From: Microbacterium hydrocarbonoxydans
GTDB lineage: Bacteria > Actinomycetota > Actinomycetes > Actinomycetales > Microbacteriaceae
DNA: 64,000 bases
NCBI RefSeq assembly: GCF_011752045.1
Contig: NZ_JAAKXW010000006.1
Location: 1 to 64,000, forward strand
Reading direction: 5' to 3'
Part shown: positions 47,004-55,887 of the stretch, one piece after another
How positions within the stretch are numbered: the first letter of the stretch is position 1
Layout of the letters: every line of letters starts with the position of its first letter
The notes under the pieces: generated by a model
Told to the model about the DNA's origin: nothing
Seen by the model: the letters and a program-made list of their open reading frames with translations, nothing else
The model's database searches: none
Program-made: the position numbers and the translations under genes

Positions 47004-48770
47004 GTGACTGCTTCCCCCGACGACCGCACCGAAGAGGCGGCTGACGCCCCGATCGCGCCCGCGAGGAAGACGCCGGTGACGAAGGCGCCGACGGCGGACC
47101 GTCCGGCGAAGAGGACCCCGGCCAAGAAGGTCTCGTCGACGACGGGGGCGGCCAAGTCCCCTGCGGCCAGGAAGGCCCCTTCCCAGGCGGCCGCGGAGAA
47201 GCCGGCGGCCAAGAGCCCCGCGGCCAAGCCGGTGGCGAAGAGCCCCGCGGCCAAGCCGGCGGCGAAGAGCCCCGCGGCCAAGCCGGCGGCGAAGAGCCCC
47301 GCGGCCAAGCCGGCGGCGAAGCGCACGCCGTCGAAGGCGGCTGCGGAGAAGGCGGCGGCGACGGCCGAGACGGTCGCCGAGCCCCAGTCGAAGGCGGATG
47401 CCGCCGCGGCGCCCAAGCGCACCACGACCGCCGCACGCACGGCGGCGGCACGGAACTCCGCGGCGAGGACAGCCGCGACGAAGAGCACCGGCCGGACGAC
47501 CGGCGCACGCAGCTCCGCGGCGAAGACCACGGCCGCGAAGGCGGCGGCCGAGAAGTCCGCTGCGGCGAAGACGCAGGCCCGCACGGCGGCGGCCCGCTCG
47601 AACTCGGCGAAGGCCGCTGCGGCCAAGGCTGCCGCGACCAAGGCCGCGGCAGCGAAGGCGCGTGCGAAGGCGGAGAAGGAGGAGGCGGTCGAGGCGCCGG
47701 CATCCGAGGAGATCTTCGAGCTCGTCGCCCCGGGCGCTCTGCCCGACTCCGCCGTCGCGGAGGAGCCCTCCACTGCAGCTGCTGATCCGGCTGAGGATGC
47801 GCCGGTTCCCGATGCTCCGGTCGAGGATGCGCCGGCTTCTGATGCGCCCGTCGAGGATGTGCCTGAGGAGGCAGCCGTCGAGGCTCCGTCCGAGCACGTC
47901 GACGAGGCGCCGAGCCCCGAGACGTCCGCTGCGGAGGAGGCGCCGATCGTGCTGCCCACCGACGCCGCCGCGACCGGGGAGGTGGTCGCGGACGTGCCGG
48001 CGGCCTCCGCCGCAGAGGCGATCCGCGTCCGGGGGCTCGTGAAGTCGTTCGGCGACAACGCGGCGGTGAACGGGATCGACCTCTCGGTGCCCGCTGGCTC
48101 CTTCTACGGCATCGTGGGGCCGAACGGCGCAGGAAAGACGACGACGCTCTCGATCGTCGCGGGTCTCCTGCGGGCCGACGCCGGCAGCGTCGTGATCTGC
48201 GGAGTGGATCAGCGGGCGAAGCCGCTGTCGGCCAAGCGGCTGATGGGAGTGCTGCCCGACCGGCTGCGCACCTTCGACCGGCTCACCGGCCGGCAGCTCC
48301 TCTTCTACTACGGTCTGCTCCGCGGGCTCGCCTCCGACGTGATCGAGAAGCGCGTCGGAGACCTCGCGCGCGCCTTCGATCTCGGCGACGCACTGAGCCG
48401 CGTGGTCTCCGATTACTCGGCCGGCATGACGAAGAAGATCATGCTCGCCGGGGCGCTCATCCACTCGCCGCGCGTGCTGGTCCTCGACGAGCCGTTCGAG
48501 TCCGTCGACCCGGTGTCCTCGGCGGTGATCCTCGACATCCTCCGCGCCTACGTGGCGCACGGCGGCACCGTCATCCTGTCCAGCCACGGCATGGACCTCG
48601 TCGAGCGAGTGTGCTCCCGCGTGGCGATCATCGTCGGCGGCGAGGTCCTCGCCGAGGGCACGATCGACGAGGTGCGGGCGGGCCAGACCCTCGAGGCGCG
48701 TTTCGTGGAGCTCGCAGGATCCATCGGCGAGGTGGAGGGGCTCGAGTGGCTGCACACGTTCTCCGACTGA
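47004..48770 (+). CDS. ABC transporter ATPase with long Lys/Ala-rich (histone-H1-like) N-terminal tail
   Basis: The 588-residue protein has three parts: a basic low-complexity tail (about 1-230) full of AAK, SPAAKPAAK and TPAK motifs; an acidic Glu/Asp/Ala/Pro stretch (about 231-335); and a complete ABC ATPase (about 339-588) with Walker A GPNGAGKTT (about 373), signature YSAGMTKKIMLAG and Walker B LVLDEPFESVD. The permease gene overlaps its end. The tail resembles H1/HupB-like DNA-binding tails and may contact nucleic acid or polyphosphate; that is inference. Start is GTG, 6 bases after TACCTT. Confidence 0.85.
   Translation: MTASPDDRTEEAADAPIAPARKTPVTKAPTADRPAKRTPAKKVSSTTGAAKSPAARKAPSQAAAEKPAAKSPAAKPVAKSPAAKPAAKSPAAKPAAKSPAAKPAAKRTPSKAAAEKAAATAETVAEPQSKADAAAAPKRTTTAARTAAARNSAARTAATKSTGRTTGARSSAAKTTAAKAAAEKSAAAKTQARTAAARSNSAKAAAAKAAATKAAAAKARAKAEKEEAVEAPASEEIFELVAPGALPDSAVAEEPSTAAADPAEDAPVPDAPVEDAPASDAPVEDVPEEAAVEAPSEHVDEAPSPETSAAEEAPIVLPTDAAATGEVVADVPAASAAEAIRVRGLVKSFGDNAAVNGIDLSVPAGSFYGIVGPNGAGKTTTLSIVAGLLRADAGSVVICGVDQRAKPLSAKRLMGVLPDRLRTFDRLTGRQLLFYYGLLRGLASDVIEKRVGDLARAFDLGDALSRVVSDYSAGMTKKIMLAGALIHSPRVLVLDEPFESVDPVSSAVILDILRAYVAHGGTVILSSHGMDLVERVCSRVAIIVGGEVLAEGTIDEVRAGQTLEARFVELAGSIGEVEGLEWLHTFSD
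47211..47318 (+). repeat. Four tandem 27-bp repeats inside the ABC ATPase tail
   Basis: Copies begin at 47211, 47238, 47265 and 47292; each encodes KSPAAKP(A/V)A. The first has one base change (GTG for GCG) and the next repeat-like segment (from 47319) has diverged. The copies are near-identical at DNA level, so the number could vary between strains by slippage. Confidence 0.85.
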
Positions 48771-50311
48771 GGGCGGCGCTCCTGATCGGATCGCTGCGCG
48801 GCGAACGACGGGTGCGCACGCTCATCCTGCTCGGCGTGGTCGTCGCGCTCACCGGGGTCGTCTGCGCGGCCATCCTCAGCCTCGACGACGCTCCCGTCGC
48901 CGTCGCCCGCACCGTGACGGTCCTCGGCAGCGCCGCCGTGCTGATCGGCTTCGTCGTCGGTCCGATCCTCGTCGGATCCGTCGACCAGCTCGACCCGCGC
49001 CGGTTCGCCGTCTTCGGGGTCGATGAACGGCAGATGCCGTGGATCCTCACGCTCGCCGCCTTCGTCAGCGTGCCGAGCCTGGCGCTGCTCGCCATGAACG
49101 CGAGCGTGTGCATCGTGGCGATCCGGCTCGGGGCTCCCTGGCCGCTCGCCGTGCCGATGAGCTTCCTCACCCTCGTCTGCACGATCCTCACGGCGCGCAT
49201 CGGCATGGCCGTCAACGCGCTGCTGCTCCCCGAGCGCCGCTCCCGCGAGCTCACCGCGCTGTTCGCGCTGGCCCTGATCGTCATCGCGTTCCCCGTCGCG
49301 GTGTTCCTCGCCTCGCTCAAGTGGGACGGGCACGTCCCGGCGGCCGTCGCCTCGATCACGGCGACCGTGGGGTTCACGCCGCTCGCGGCCGGTCCTGGCT
49401 TCCTGTTCTCGCTGGCTGCGGACGACGTCGCCGGCGCCTGGATCAGCGGCATCATCGCCGTGCTCACCGCGGCCGCGCTCTGGGCGGTGTGGAGCTGGCT
49501 GGTGCAGCGGCTGCTCACCACGACAGAGCGCCCTGTCGCCTCGCGCGAGCGCACCGGCCTCGGCTGGTTCGGACTGATGCCGTCCAGCGCCTTCGGGGCC
49601 ATCGCCGCGCGCAGCCTGGTCTACTGGCTGCGCGACCGCCGCTACATCATGAACCTCATCGTCGTCCCCGTGGCCGGCGCCCTGACGGTGCTCCCGCTGC
49701 TCGTCGCGGGCGTCCCGCTGGAGATCGCCGCGCTCGTCCCCGTGCCGGTGATGGCGCTCTTCTTCGGGTGGCTCCCGCACAACGACGTCGCCTACGACTC
49801 GACGGCGCTCTGGACGCACGTCGCGAGCGGGGTGCGCGGCGTTCCGGATCGGCTCGGTCGCCTCGTCCCCGTCGTGCTCGTGGCGGTTCCGGTGCTCGCC
49901 GTCGCCGTGCCGCTCACGCTGCTGTGGATCGACGACTGGCGGCTGCTCCTGCCTCTCACGGGAGTGGCCGCGAGCCTCCTGCTGTCGGCGCTGGGACTGT
50001 CCAGCATCGTCTCGGTCGTGGCCCCGTACGCCGTGTCGAGGCCGGGCGACAGCCCGTTCCAGCAGCCGCAGCGCCCGACGGCGCGGGGCGTCTACGGCCC
50101 CGCTGCCGCCTTCCTCGGCGCGATCGTCGTCAGCATCCCGACCGTCTGGCTGTTCGTGCTGACCGCCCTCGAGGGCTCGGAGTACGCTCCGGCCACGCTC
50201 TGGGCGGGCCTCGCCACCGGGTTCGGCATCGCGGCCCTCGGGATCGCGATCGGCGGGCGCATCTTCGAACGCGGCGGCGAGCGGCTGATGGAGTTCGTCG
50301 AGACCGCGTGA
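48746..50311 (+). CDS. ABC transporter membrane subunit
   Basis: The 521-residue integral membrane protein has about 12 hydrophobic segments beginning at residue 20 (RTLILLGVVVALTG); no recognised permease family motif, but it overlaps the ATPase gene and must be its partner. I chose GTG 48746 with GGAGGGG upstream; it lies inside the last 25 bases of the ATPase gene, giving translational coupling. Substrate unknown; an ABC-2-like exporter is the simplest guess. Confidence 0.8.
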   Translation: MAAHVLRLRAALLIGSLRGERRVRTLILLGVVVALTGVVCAAILSLDDAPVAVARTVTVLGSAAVLIGFVVGPILVGSVDQLDPRRFAVFGVDERQMPWILTLAAFVSVPSLALLAMNASVCIVAIRLGAPWPLAVPMSFLTLVCTILTARIGMAVNALLLPERRSRELTALFALALIVIAFPVAVFLASLKWDGHVPAAVASITATVGFTPLAAGPGFLFSLAADDVAGAWISGIIAVLTAAALWAVWSWLVQRLLTTTERPVASRERTGLGWFGLMPSSAFGAIAARSLVYWLRDRRYIMNLIVVPVAGALTVLPLLVAGVPLEIAALVPVPVMALFFGWLPHNDVAYDSTALWTHVASGVRGVPDRLGRLVPVVLVAVPVLAVAVPLTLLWIDDWRLLLPLTGVAASLLLSALGLSSIVSVVAPYAVSRPGDSPFQQPQRPTARGVYGPAAAFLGAIVVSIPTVWLFVLTALEGSEYAPATLWAGLATGFGIAALGIAIGGRIFERGGERLMEFVETA

Positions 50312-50340
50312 CCGCCGCCCCGGCAGGGGTCTCACGCGAC

Positions 50341-50346
50341 TAGAAT
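50341..50346 (+). promoter_or_regulatory. -10 box of the DUF3039 gene (leaderless)
   Basis: TAGAAT, close to the consensus TATAAT, is placed 6 bases before the ATG at 50353. One of the clearest leaderless starts in the window. Confidence 0.6.
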
Positions 50347-50352
50347 CACGGG

Positions 50353-50619
50353 ATGAGTACTCCGCTGGACAGCCCCGATCAGGGCGGCGTGGCAACGCTT
50401 GATCGCGAACTGGAAGAGCTCCTCCGCGAGGAGAACCTCGAACCGGGCGACCATGAGCGCTTCTCGCATTACGTGAAGAAGGACAAGATCCTCGAGTCGG
50501 CGATCACCGGCAAGCCGGTCCGCGCGCTGTGCGGCAAGAAGTGGACCCCGGGCCGTGACCCGGAGAAGTTCCCGATCTGCCCCACGTGCAAGGAGATCTA
50601 CGAATCCATGGTGGGCTGA
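50353..50619 (+). CDS. DUF3039 family protein
   Basis: An 88-residue actinobacterial protein of unknown function. It has an acidic helical N-terminus (LDRELEELLREENLEPG) and a C-terminal segment with three cysteines in ALCGKKW and CPTCKEIY, which could be a small zinc-ribbon-like metal site, although the first pair is incomplete. The family is nearly confined to actinobacteria. It has its own leaderless promoter and converges on pncB. Confidence 0.85.
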   Translation: MSTPLDSPDQGGVATLDRELEELLREENLEPGDHERFSHYVKKDKILESAITGKPVRALCGKKWTPGRDPEKFPICPTCKEIYESMVG

Positions 50620-50650
50620 CCCCTCGGCCGGCTCAGGGGCCCGAGGGGTC
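50618..50650. terminator. Bidirectional terminator overlapping two stop codons
   Basis: GACCCCTCGG (50618-50627) pairs perfectly with CCGAGGGGTC (50641-50650) across a 13-base loop. The left arm begins inside the DUF3039 stop codon and the right arm ends on the last base of the pncB stop, so the two convergent genes share the whole element. Confidence 0.7.
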
Positions 50651-51975
50651 TACTGCGCCTCCACGAACTCCGTCGGGATCGCCGGGTCGGACTTGCTGAG
50701 CGCGAGCGCCCGCACGGGCAGCTCCTCGCGCACGCGCAGGTGGTGCGCGCGAGCGGATGCCGTGCCCGCGGCACCCTCGTAGGAGGCGTCGATGTCGCCC
50801 GCCTCGACGAAGGCGACCTGCAGAGGGCGCCCGTCGGCGTGCTCTGCAGGGGTGTCCAGTTCCTCGAAGCCGTCGGAGACGACGACGGTCTCCGCGACGG
50901 CGACGCCGTCGCGGAGGGTGCGGAACGCCGCCTTGCGGCCTCCGTGCGACGCCTTGTCGGTGGAGGCCTTCGCCACGCCGATCCAGGCGCCGTCGGCATC
51001 CTGCCTGGCGACCAGCTTGTAGACCATGCTCGCCGTGGGGTAGCCGGAGCCGGTGACGACGGATGTGCCCACGCCGTAGGCGTCGACGGGGGAGGCGGCG
51101 AGGGCGGCGATGGCGTACTCGTCGAGGTCGCTGGTCACCGTGATCCGCGTGCCGGTCGCGCCGAGCTCGTCGAGCTGCGCCCTGACCTCGGCGGCGACGA
51201 TCGGGAGGTCACCCGAGTCGATGCGGACCCCGCCGAGACCGGTGCCGGCCACGCGGATCGCGGTCTCCACGCCGGTGCGGATGTCGTAGGTGTCCACGAG
51301 CAGCGTGGTGTCCGTCCCGAGGCTCTCGATCTGCGCGCGGAAGGCGTCCTCCTCGCTGTCGTGCAGGAGGGTCCATGAATGCGCGGCCGTGCCCATCGTG
51401 GGGATGCCCCAGGTGCGCCCCGCCTCCAGGTTGCTCGTCGCCCCGAAACCGGCGATGTACGCCGCCCGGGCGGCTGCCACCGCCGACTGCTCCGCTGCGC
51501 GACGGGAGCCCATCTCGGCGAGCGGGCGCTCGCCGGCCGCGATGCTCATGCGCGAGGCCGCCGTGGCGACGGCCGAGTCGTGGTTGAGCACGCTCAGCGC
51601 GAGGGTCTCCAGCACGACGGCGTCGGCGAACGTGCCTTCGACGGTGAGGATCGGTGAGCCGGGGAAATAGAGCTCGCCCTCGCGGTAGCCGCGGATGGAG
51701 CCGGCGAACCGGTAGTCCTCGAGGTACTTCAGCGAGGCCGCGTCGACCACGCGCTCATCGCGCAGGAATCGCAGCTCGTCCTCGCCGAACCGGAACTCGC
51801 GCAGCAGCGCGAGCAGTCGTCCGGTGCCTGCGACGACGCCGAACCGGCGCCCGCCGGACAGCCGGCGGGAGAAGAGCTCGAACACGCTCGGGCGGGACGC
51901 GGTGCCGTCGCGGAGGGCTGCGGCGAGCATCGTCAGCTCGTAGCGGTCGGTGAGAAGCGCCGTGGACGTCGTCAT
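50650..51975 (-). CDS. pncB: Nicotinate phosphoribosyltransferase
   Basis: First step of the Preiss-Handler NAD salvage route: nicotinate plus PRPP to nicotinate mononucleotide. The 441-residue protein begins with [20 protein letters not shown], the family N-terminus; [20 protein letters not shown] contains the phosphorylatable/catalytic His region and GVRIDSGDL and [10 protein letters not shown] bind the phosphates. Leaderless start: TAAGCT (51982-51987, minus) 6 bases before the ATG. Divergent from murI. Confidence 0.93.
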   Translation of the reverse strand: MTTSTALLTDRYELTMLAAALRDGTASRPSVFELFSRRLSGGRRFGVVAGTGRLLALLREFRFGEDELRFLRDERVVDAASLKYLEDYRFAGSIRGYREGELYFPGSPILTVEGTFADAVVLETLALSVLNHDSAVATAASRMSIAAGERPLAEMGSRRAAEQSAVAAARAAYIAGFGATSNLEAGRTWGIPTMGTAAHSWTLLHDSEEDAFRAQIESLGTDTTLLVDTYDIRTGVETAIRVAGTGLGGVRIDSGDLPIVAAEVRAQLDELGATGTRITVTSDLDEYAIAALAASPVDAYGVGTSVVTGSGYPTASMVYKLVARQDADGAWIGVAKASTDKASHGGRKAAFRTLRDGVAVAETVVVSDGFEELDTPAEHADGRPLQVAFVEAGDIDASYEGAAGTASARAHHLRVREELPVRALALSKSDPAIPTEFVEAQ

Positions 51976-52020
51976 GCGCTCAGCTTAGTGAGCGGCGGAA
52001 CCTCGCCCGCAGCCGAAGGG

Positions 52021-52026
52021 TAGGCT
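52021..52026 (+). promoter_or_regulatory. -10 box of murI
   Basis: TAGGCT lies 8 bases before the murI ATG, implying a very short or absent leader. The matching box for pncB lies on the other strand 34 bases away, so the two genes share one compact divergent promoter region. Confidence 0.5.
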
Positions 52027-52034
52027 GGGGAGTC

Positions 52035-52871
52035 ATGAACGACGCCCCGATCGGAATCTTCGACTCCGGTGTCGGCGGGCTGACGGTGGCCAGGGCCATC
52101 CGCGCCCAGCTGCCCCGCGAATCGTTCGTGTACATCGGCGACACCGCGCACTCCCCGTACGGTCCGAAGCCCATCGCCGACGTGCGCCGCTACGGCCTCG
52201 AGGTCCTCGACACCCTCGTCGACCAGGGCGTCAAGATGCTCGTGATCGCCTGCAACACGGCATCCTCCGCCATGCTCAGGGACGCCAGGGAGCGCTATGA
52301 CATCCCCGTCGTCGAGGTGATCGGCCCCGCGGTGCGCCGGGCCGTCTCGACCACGCGGAACGGTCGCGTCGGCGTGATCGGCACCGTCGGCACCATCGGC
52401 TCGCGGGCGTACCAGGACATGCTCGAGGTGGACGAGCGGCTCGAGGTCTTCACGGCCGCCTGCCCGCGTTTCGTGGAGTTCGTCGAGGCCGGCATCACCG
52501 GAACCCCCGAGGTCCTCGCGGTGGCGGAGGAGTACCTCGCGCCGCTGCGCGAGGCCGATGTGGACACGCTCGTGCTCGGCTGCACGCACTACCCGTTCCT
52601 GCGCGGCGCGATCAGCTACGTGATGGGGGAGGGCGTGACGCTCGTCTCCAGTGACGACGAGACTGCCGGGGACGTGTACCGCCAGCTCGTCCGCGGCGAC
52701 CTCCTCGCCTCTCCGGACGCCAACGCCACCTATGTCTACGAGGCGACCGGCGCCTCCACCGCCGAGTTCACGGCGCTCGCGAACCGCCTGATGGGGCGCG
52801 AGGTCCGCGATGTGCAGCTCGTGCAGACCGGAGTCATCGACCTGCCGGCATCCGTCTCCCCGTCGCTCTGA
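52035..52871 (+). CDS. murI: Glutamate racemase
   Basis: Makes D-glutamate for peptidoglycan. The 278-residue protein contains [12 protein letters not shown] (first catalytic region), VIACNTASS with the first catalytic Cys (about residue 73) and [11 protein letters not shown] with the second (about residue 185). It is followed by rph and rdgB, the conserved actinobacterial order murI-rph-rdgB. Confidence 0.96.
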   Translation: MNDAPIGIFDSGVGGLTVARAIRAQLPRESFVYIGDTAHSPYGPKPIADVRRYGLEVLDTLVDQGVKMLVIACNTASSAMLRDARERYDIPVVEVIGPAVRRAVSTTRNGRVGVIGTVGTIGSRAYQDMLEVDERLEVFTAACPRFVEFVEAGITGTPEVLAVAEEYLAPLREADVDTLVLGCTHYPFLRGAISYVMGEGVTLVSSDDETAGDVYRQLVRGDLLASPDANATYVYEATGASTAEFTALANRLMGREVRDVQLVQTGVIDLPASVSPSL

Positions 52872-52902
52872 CCGGCCCGAAATCCCCGACCGAAGGAAGT
52901 CC

Positions 52903-53661
52903 ATGTCCAGCATCGTCCGCGCCGACGGCCGCGCCCCCGACCAGCTCCGCGAGATCACGATCGAGCGCGGCTGGAGCGCGCACGCCGAAGGGTCCGCGCT
53001 GATCAGCTTCGGCGGCACCAAGGTGCTCTGCACCGCCTCGTTCACCAACGGCGTGCCGCGCTGGCTCACCGGGAAGGGCAAGGGGTGGGTCACCGCCGAG
53101 TACGCGATGCTGCCGCGGGCCACCAACAGCCGCAACGACCGGGAGAGCGTGAAGGGCCGCATCGGCGGTCGCACCCACGAGATCTCCCGCCTCATCGGCC
53201 GCGCGCTGCGCGCCGTCGTCGACACCAAGGCGCTGGGCGAGAACACGATCGTGATCGACTGCGACGTGCTGCAGGCCGACGGCGGCACCCGTACGGCCGC
53301 GATCACGGGCGCCTACGTCGCGCTCGCGGACGCGATCGAGTGGGGCCGGGAGAAGAAGTTCATCGGCAGGAACGCGAAGCCGCTGCTCGACACGGTCGCC
53401 GCCGTCTCCGTCGGCATCATCGACGGCGAGCCCATGCTCGATCTCGCATATGTCGAGGATGTCAGGGCGGAGACCGACATGAACGTCGTCGTCACCGGCC
53501 GCGGCCTGTTCGTCGAGGTGCAGGGCACCGCCGAGGGCGCGCCCTTCGACAAGCGAGAGCTGGACGCCCTGCTCGACCTCGGCGTCGCCGGGTGCGCCGA
53601 CCTCAAGGTGCTCCAGCTGGGCGCGCTGGCGCCTGCGGCGGACGCCGGGACACCGGCGTGA
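52903..53661 (+). CDS. rph: Ribonuclease PH
   Basis: Phosphate-dependent 3' exonuclease trimming tRNA precursors. The 252-residue protein shows the family start [35 protein letters not shown] and [28 protein letters not shown] lies before the ATG, 31 bases after murI. Its stop overlaps the rdgB start codon. Confidence 0.96.
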   Translation: MSSIVRADGRAPDQLREITIERGWSAHAEGSALISFGGTKVLCTASFTNGVPRWLTGKGKGWVTAEYAMLPRATNSRNDRESVKGRIGGRTHEISRLIGRALRAVVDTKALGENTIVIDCDVLQADGGTRTAAITGAYVALADAIEWGREKKFIGRNAKPLLDTVAAVSVGIIDGEPMLDLAYVEDVRAETDMNVVVTGRGLFVEVQGTAEGAPFDKRELDALLDLGVAGCADLKVLQLGALAPAADAGTPA

Positions 53662-54251
53662 AGGTCGTCCTCGCCACCCACAACGCGCACAAGGTCGCGG
53701 AGTTCCAGCAGATCGTGGCACAGACGCGCCCGGACCTCGAGGTCGTCGCCTACGACGGGCCGGAGCCGGTCGAGGACGGCGTGACGTTCGCGCAGAACGC
53801 GCTGATCAAGGCGCGCGCGGCATGCGCGCACACGGGGCTTCCCGCGCTCGCCGACGACTCCGGCATCTGCGTCGACGTCCTCGGCGGATCTCCCGGCGTG
53901 TTCTCCGCCTACTGGGCGGGGCAGAAGAAGGATGCCGCGGCGAACCTCGAGCTGCTGCTCGATCAGCTGCGCGACATCGCCGACCCGCACCGCACCGCGC
54001 ACTTCAACTCGACCATCGCGCTGGTGACGCCCGACGGGCACGAGCACGTCGTCACCGGCATCTGGCCGGGCCGTCTCGCCACGTCGCCGGCCGGCGACGG
54101 AGGCTTCGGCTACGACCCCGTCTTCATCCCCGACGGACAGCCGGCGGAGGCCGAGCGGACGGTGGGCGAGCTCACCGACGAGGAGAAGCAGGTGCAGTCG
54201 CATCGGGCCCGTGCGTTCGCGGAGCTGATGCCGCTGCTCGCGGGACTCTGA
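53658..54251 (+). CDS. rdgB: XTP/dITP diphosphatase (Ham1/RdgB)
   Basis: Removes non-canonical purine NTPs (dITP, XTP) from the pool. The 197-residue protein starts [19 protein letters not shown], contains [20 protein letters not shown] and [13 protein letters not shown], and ends [13 protein letters not shown], all family motifs. The GTG at 53658 overlaps the rph stop (GTGA), confirming one transcript with rph. Confidence 0.95.
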   Translation: MKVVLATHNAHKVAEFQQIVAQTRPDLEVVAYDGPEPVEDGVTFAQNALIKARAACAHTGLPALADDSGICVDVLGGSPGVFSAYWAGQKKDAAANLELLLDQLRDIADPHRTAHFNSTIALVTPDGHEHVVTGIWPGRLATSPAGDGGFGYDPVFIPDGQPAEAERTVGELTDEEKQVQSHRARAFAELMPLLAGL

Positions 54252-54264
54252 GAGCGGGCGACCC

Positions 54265-54304
54265 AACCACTACTCTTGACGTACTTCAGGAGTAGTGGTT
54301 AAGT
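54265..54304 (+). promoter_or_regulatory. Promoter with a 36-bp near-palindromic operator
   Basis: AACCACTACTC (54265-54275) and GAGTAGTGGTT (54290-54300) are perfect inverted arms around a 14-base core that is itself mostly symmetric about GTAC; 32 of 36 positions are palindromic. TTGACG (54276-54281) is a -35 box and TTAAGT (54299-54304) a -10 with a 17-base spacer, so the repeat covers the -35 and the spacer. A repressor bound here would block the gene starting at 54311. It could also act as the rdgB terminator. Confidence 0.65.
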
Positions 54305-54310
54305 GAGTGC

Positions 54311-54898
54311 ATGCGAGAACTCACCTACTACGTCGGCGTGACCCTCGACGGCTTCATCGCCGGCCCCGAGGACGAGGTCGACTTCTATCCGCTGACGCCG
54401 CAGTTCGAGGACTTCATGGGCACCGAGCTGGCCGATCTCCAGCCGGCGCACGTCCGCGCCGCCCGGGGCGCCGCGGAGGCCCCGCTCACGCGGTTCGACA
54501 CGGTCGTGATGGGCCGGCGCACCTACGAGCCGGCGCTGCAGTACGGCATCACCGACCCGTACGCGCACCTGCGCACCGTGGTCTTCAGCACGACGCTGGA
54601 GGACCGAGGCGAGCCGAACGTGGAGATCGTCGGCACGGACCCGGTGGCGCGGATCCGCGAGCTCAAGGCCGAGGAGGGCCTCGGGATCTATCTCGCGGGC
54701 GGTGCAGGGCTGGCGGGGGAGCTCTTCGACGAGATCGACCGTCTCATCGTGAAGAAGTACCCGGTGCTCGCCGGGAGCGGCGTCCCGATGACGGCGCACG
54801 GGTTTTCGCCGCGGCGGTTCGCCCTCGAGGACGTGCGGACCTTCGACAACGGCTGCGCGGTGCTCAGCTACGCGAAGGCGGACCTCGGGGGGAAGTGA
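54311..54898 (+). CDS. Dihydrofolate reductase-like (RibD C-terminal domain) protein
   Basis: The 195-residue single-domain reductase begins RELTYYVGVTLDGFIAGPED (family start with the bound Asp/Gly loop), then VVMGRRTYEPAL (about 67-78) and IYLAGGAGLAGELF (about 127-140), the NADPH-binding GG. These stand-alone proteins often lie under their own regulators and have unknown substrates; folate reduction is not implied. Start: TTAAGT 6 bases upstream, with a palindromic operator over the promoter. Confidence 0.82.
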   Translation: MRELTYYVGVTLDGFIAGPEDEVDFYPLTPQFEDFMGTELADLQPAHVRAARGAAEAPLTRFDTVVMGRRTYEPALQYGITDPYAHLRTVVFSTTLEDRGEPNVEIVGTDPVARIRELKAEEGLGIYLAGGAGLAGELFDEIDRLIVKKYPVLAGSGVPMTAHGFSPRRFALEDVRTFDNGCAVLSYAKADLGGK

Positions 54899-54954
54899 GA
54901 ATCAGCATCATTCCCGACTAGCCGGAATGGCCCCGGAGGCCCGGAATCCCGGTC

Positions 54955-54960
54955 TAGCCT
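54955..54960 (+). promoter_or_regulatory. -10 box of the cation efflux gene (leaderless)
   Basis: TAGCCT is spaced 6 bases before the ATG at 54967. Confidence 0.5.
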
Positions 54961-54966
54961 GGGGAC

Positions 54967-55884
54967 ATGCACGATCACGCCCCCGCCGCCGGCATCCGCT
55001 CGGCGAGTCATCGCCGCCTCCTGGCGATCTCGCTGAGCCTCACCGCGACGATCATGGTCGTGCAGGTCGTCGGTGCCGTGCTGACCGGCTCCCTCGCGCT
55101 GCTGGCGGATGCCGCGCACATGTTCACCGATGCCTCGGCGCTCGTGATCGCGCTGATCGCGGCCGCGGTGGCCGCGCGCCCCGCCGACGACCGCCGCACC
55201 TTCGGGTACCAGCGGGCCGAGGTCTTCGGGGCGCTCGTCAACGCCGTCATCCTCATCGTCCTGGCGGGCTGGGTCGGCGTGGAGGCGGTCGGCCGGCTCA
55301 TCGACCCGGGCGAGGTGGAGGTCGCAGGAGGGCTGATGCTCGTCGTCGCCGTCGTCGGCCTCATCGCGAACGCGATCTCGATGTGGCTGCTGAGCCGTGC
55401 GCAGCGCACGAACATCAACGTGCGCGGCGCCTATCTCGAGGTCATGGGCGACCTCATCGGCTCGGCGATGGTGATCGTCGCGGCCGTGGTCATCGTCACC
55501 ACGGGATGGATGCCGGCGGATGCCATCGCCTCGCTGTTCATCGCGGTCATGATCGTCCCGCGGGCGATCTCGCTGCTGCGGGAGGTGTTCTCCGTGCTCG
55601 CCGAATCCGCGCCGAAGGGCACCGCGGTCAGCGAGATCCGCCGGCATCTCCTGGACTATGAGGGTGTCGTCGGGGTGCACGACGTGCACGTCTGGCAGCT
55701 CACCCGGGGCGCCCCGGTGTTCACCGCCCACGTCAGCGTCGTCCCCGCTCTGCTCGCCGACGGCCGGTCGGCGAAGCTGCTCAGCGATCTGCAGACCTGC
55801 CTCGCCGATCACTTCGACGTCGAGCACTCGACGTTCCAGATCGAGCCGGCGGAGCAGTCCGACTGCGAGCCGCACCACGCCTGA
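54967..55884 (+). CDS. Cation diffusion facilitator (CzcD/ZitB type)
   Basis: Membrane antiporter exporting Zn2+ or related divalent cations. The 305-residue protein has a His-bearing N-terminus (MHDHAPAAGIRSASHRR), six helices between about residues 18 and 205, LLADAAHMFTDASALVI with the HxxxD metal site in helix 2, a second such site expected in helix 5, and a cytoplasmic ferredoxin-like domain (about 215-290; GVVGVHDVHVWQLT). No regulator gene adjoins it. Confidence 0.9.
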   Translation: MHDHAPAAGIRSASHRRLLAISLSLTATIMVVQVVGAVLTGSLALLADAAHMFTDASALVIALIAAAVAARPADDRRTFGYQRAEVFGALVNAVILIVLAGWVGVEAVGRLIDPGEVEVAGGLMLVVAVVGLIANAISMWLLSRAQRTNINVRGAYLEVMGDLIGSAMVIVAAVVIVTTGWMPADAIASLFIAVMIVPRAISLLREVFSVLAESAPKGTAVSEIRRHLLDYEGVVGVHDVHVWQLTRGAPVFTAHVSVVPALLADGRSAKLLSDLQTCLADHFDVEHSTFQIEPAEQSDCEPHHA

Positions 55885-55887
55885 GCG

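Noticed and set aside
47211..47318. CRISPR-like array
   Set aside because: Repeats are directly tandem without spacers and lie in frame inside a coding region.
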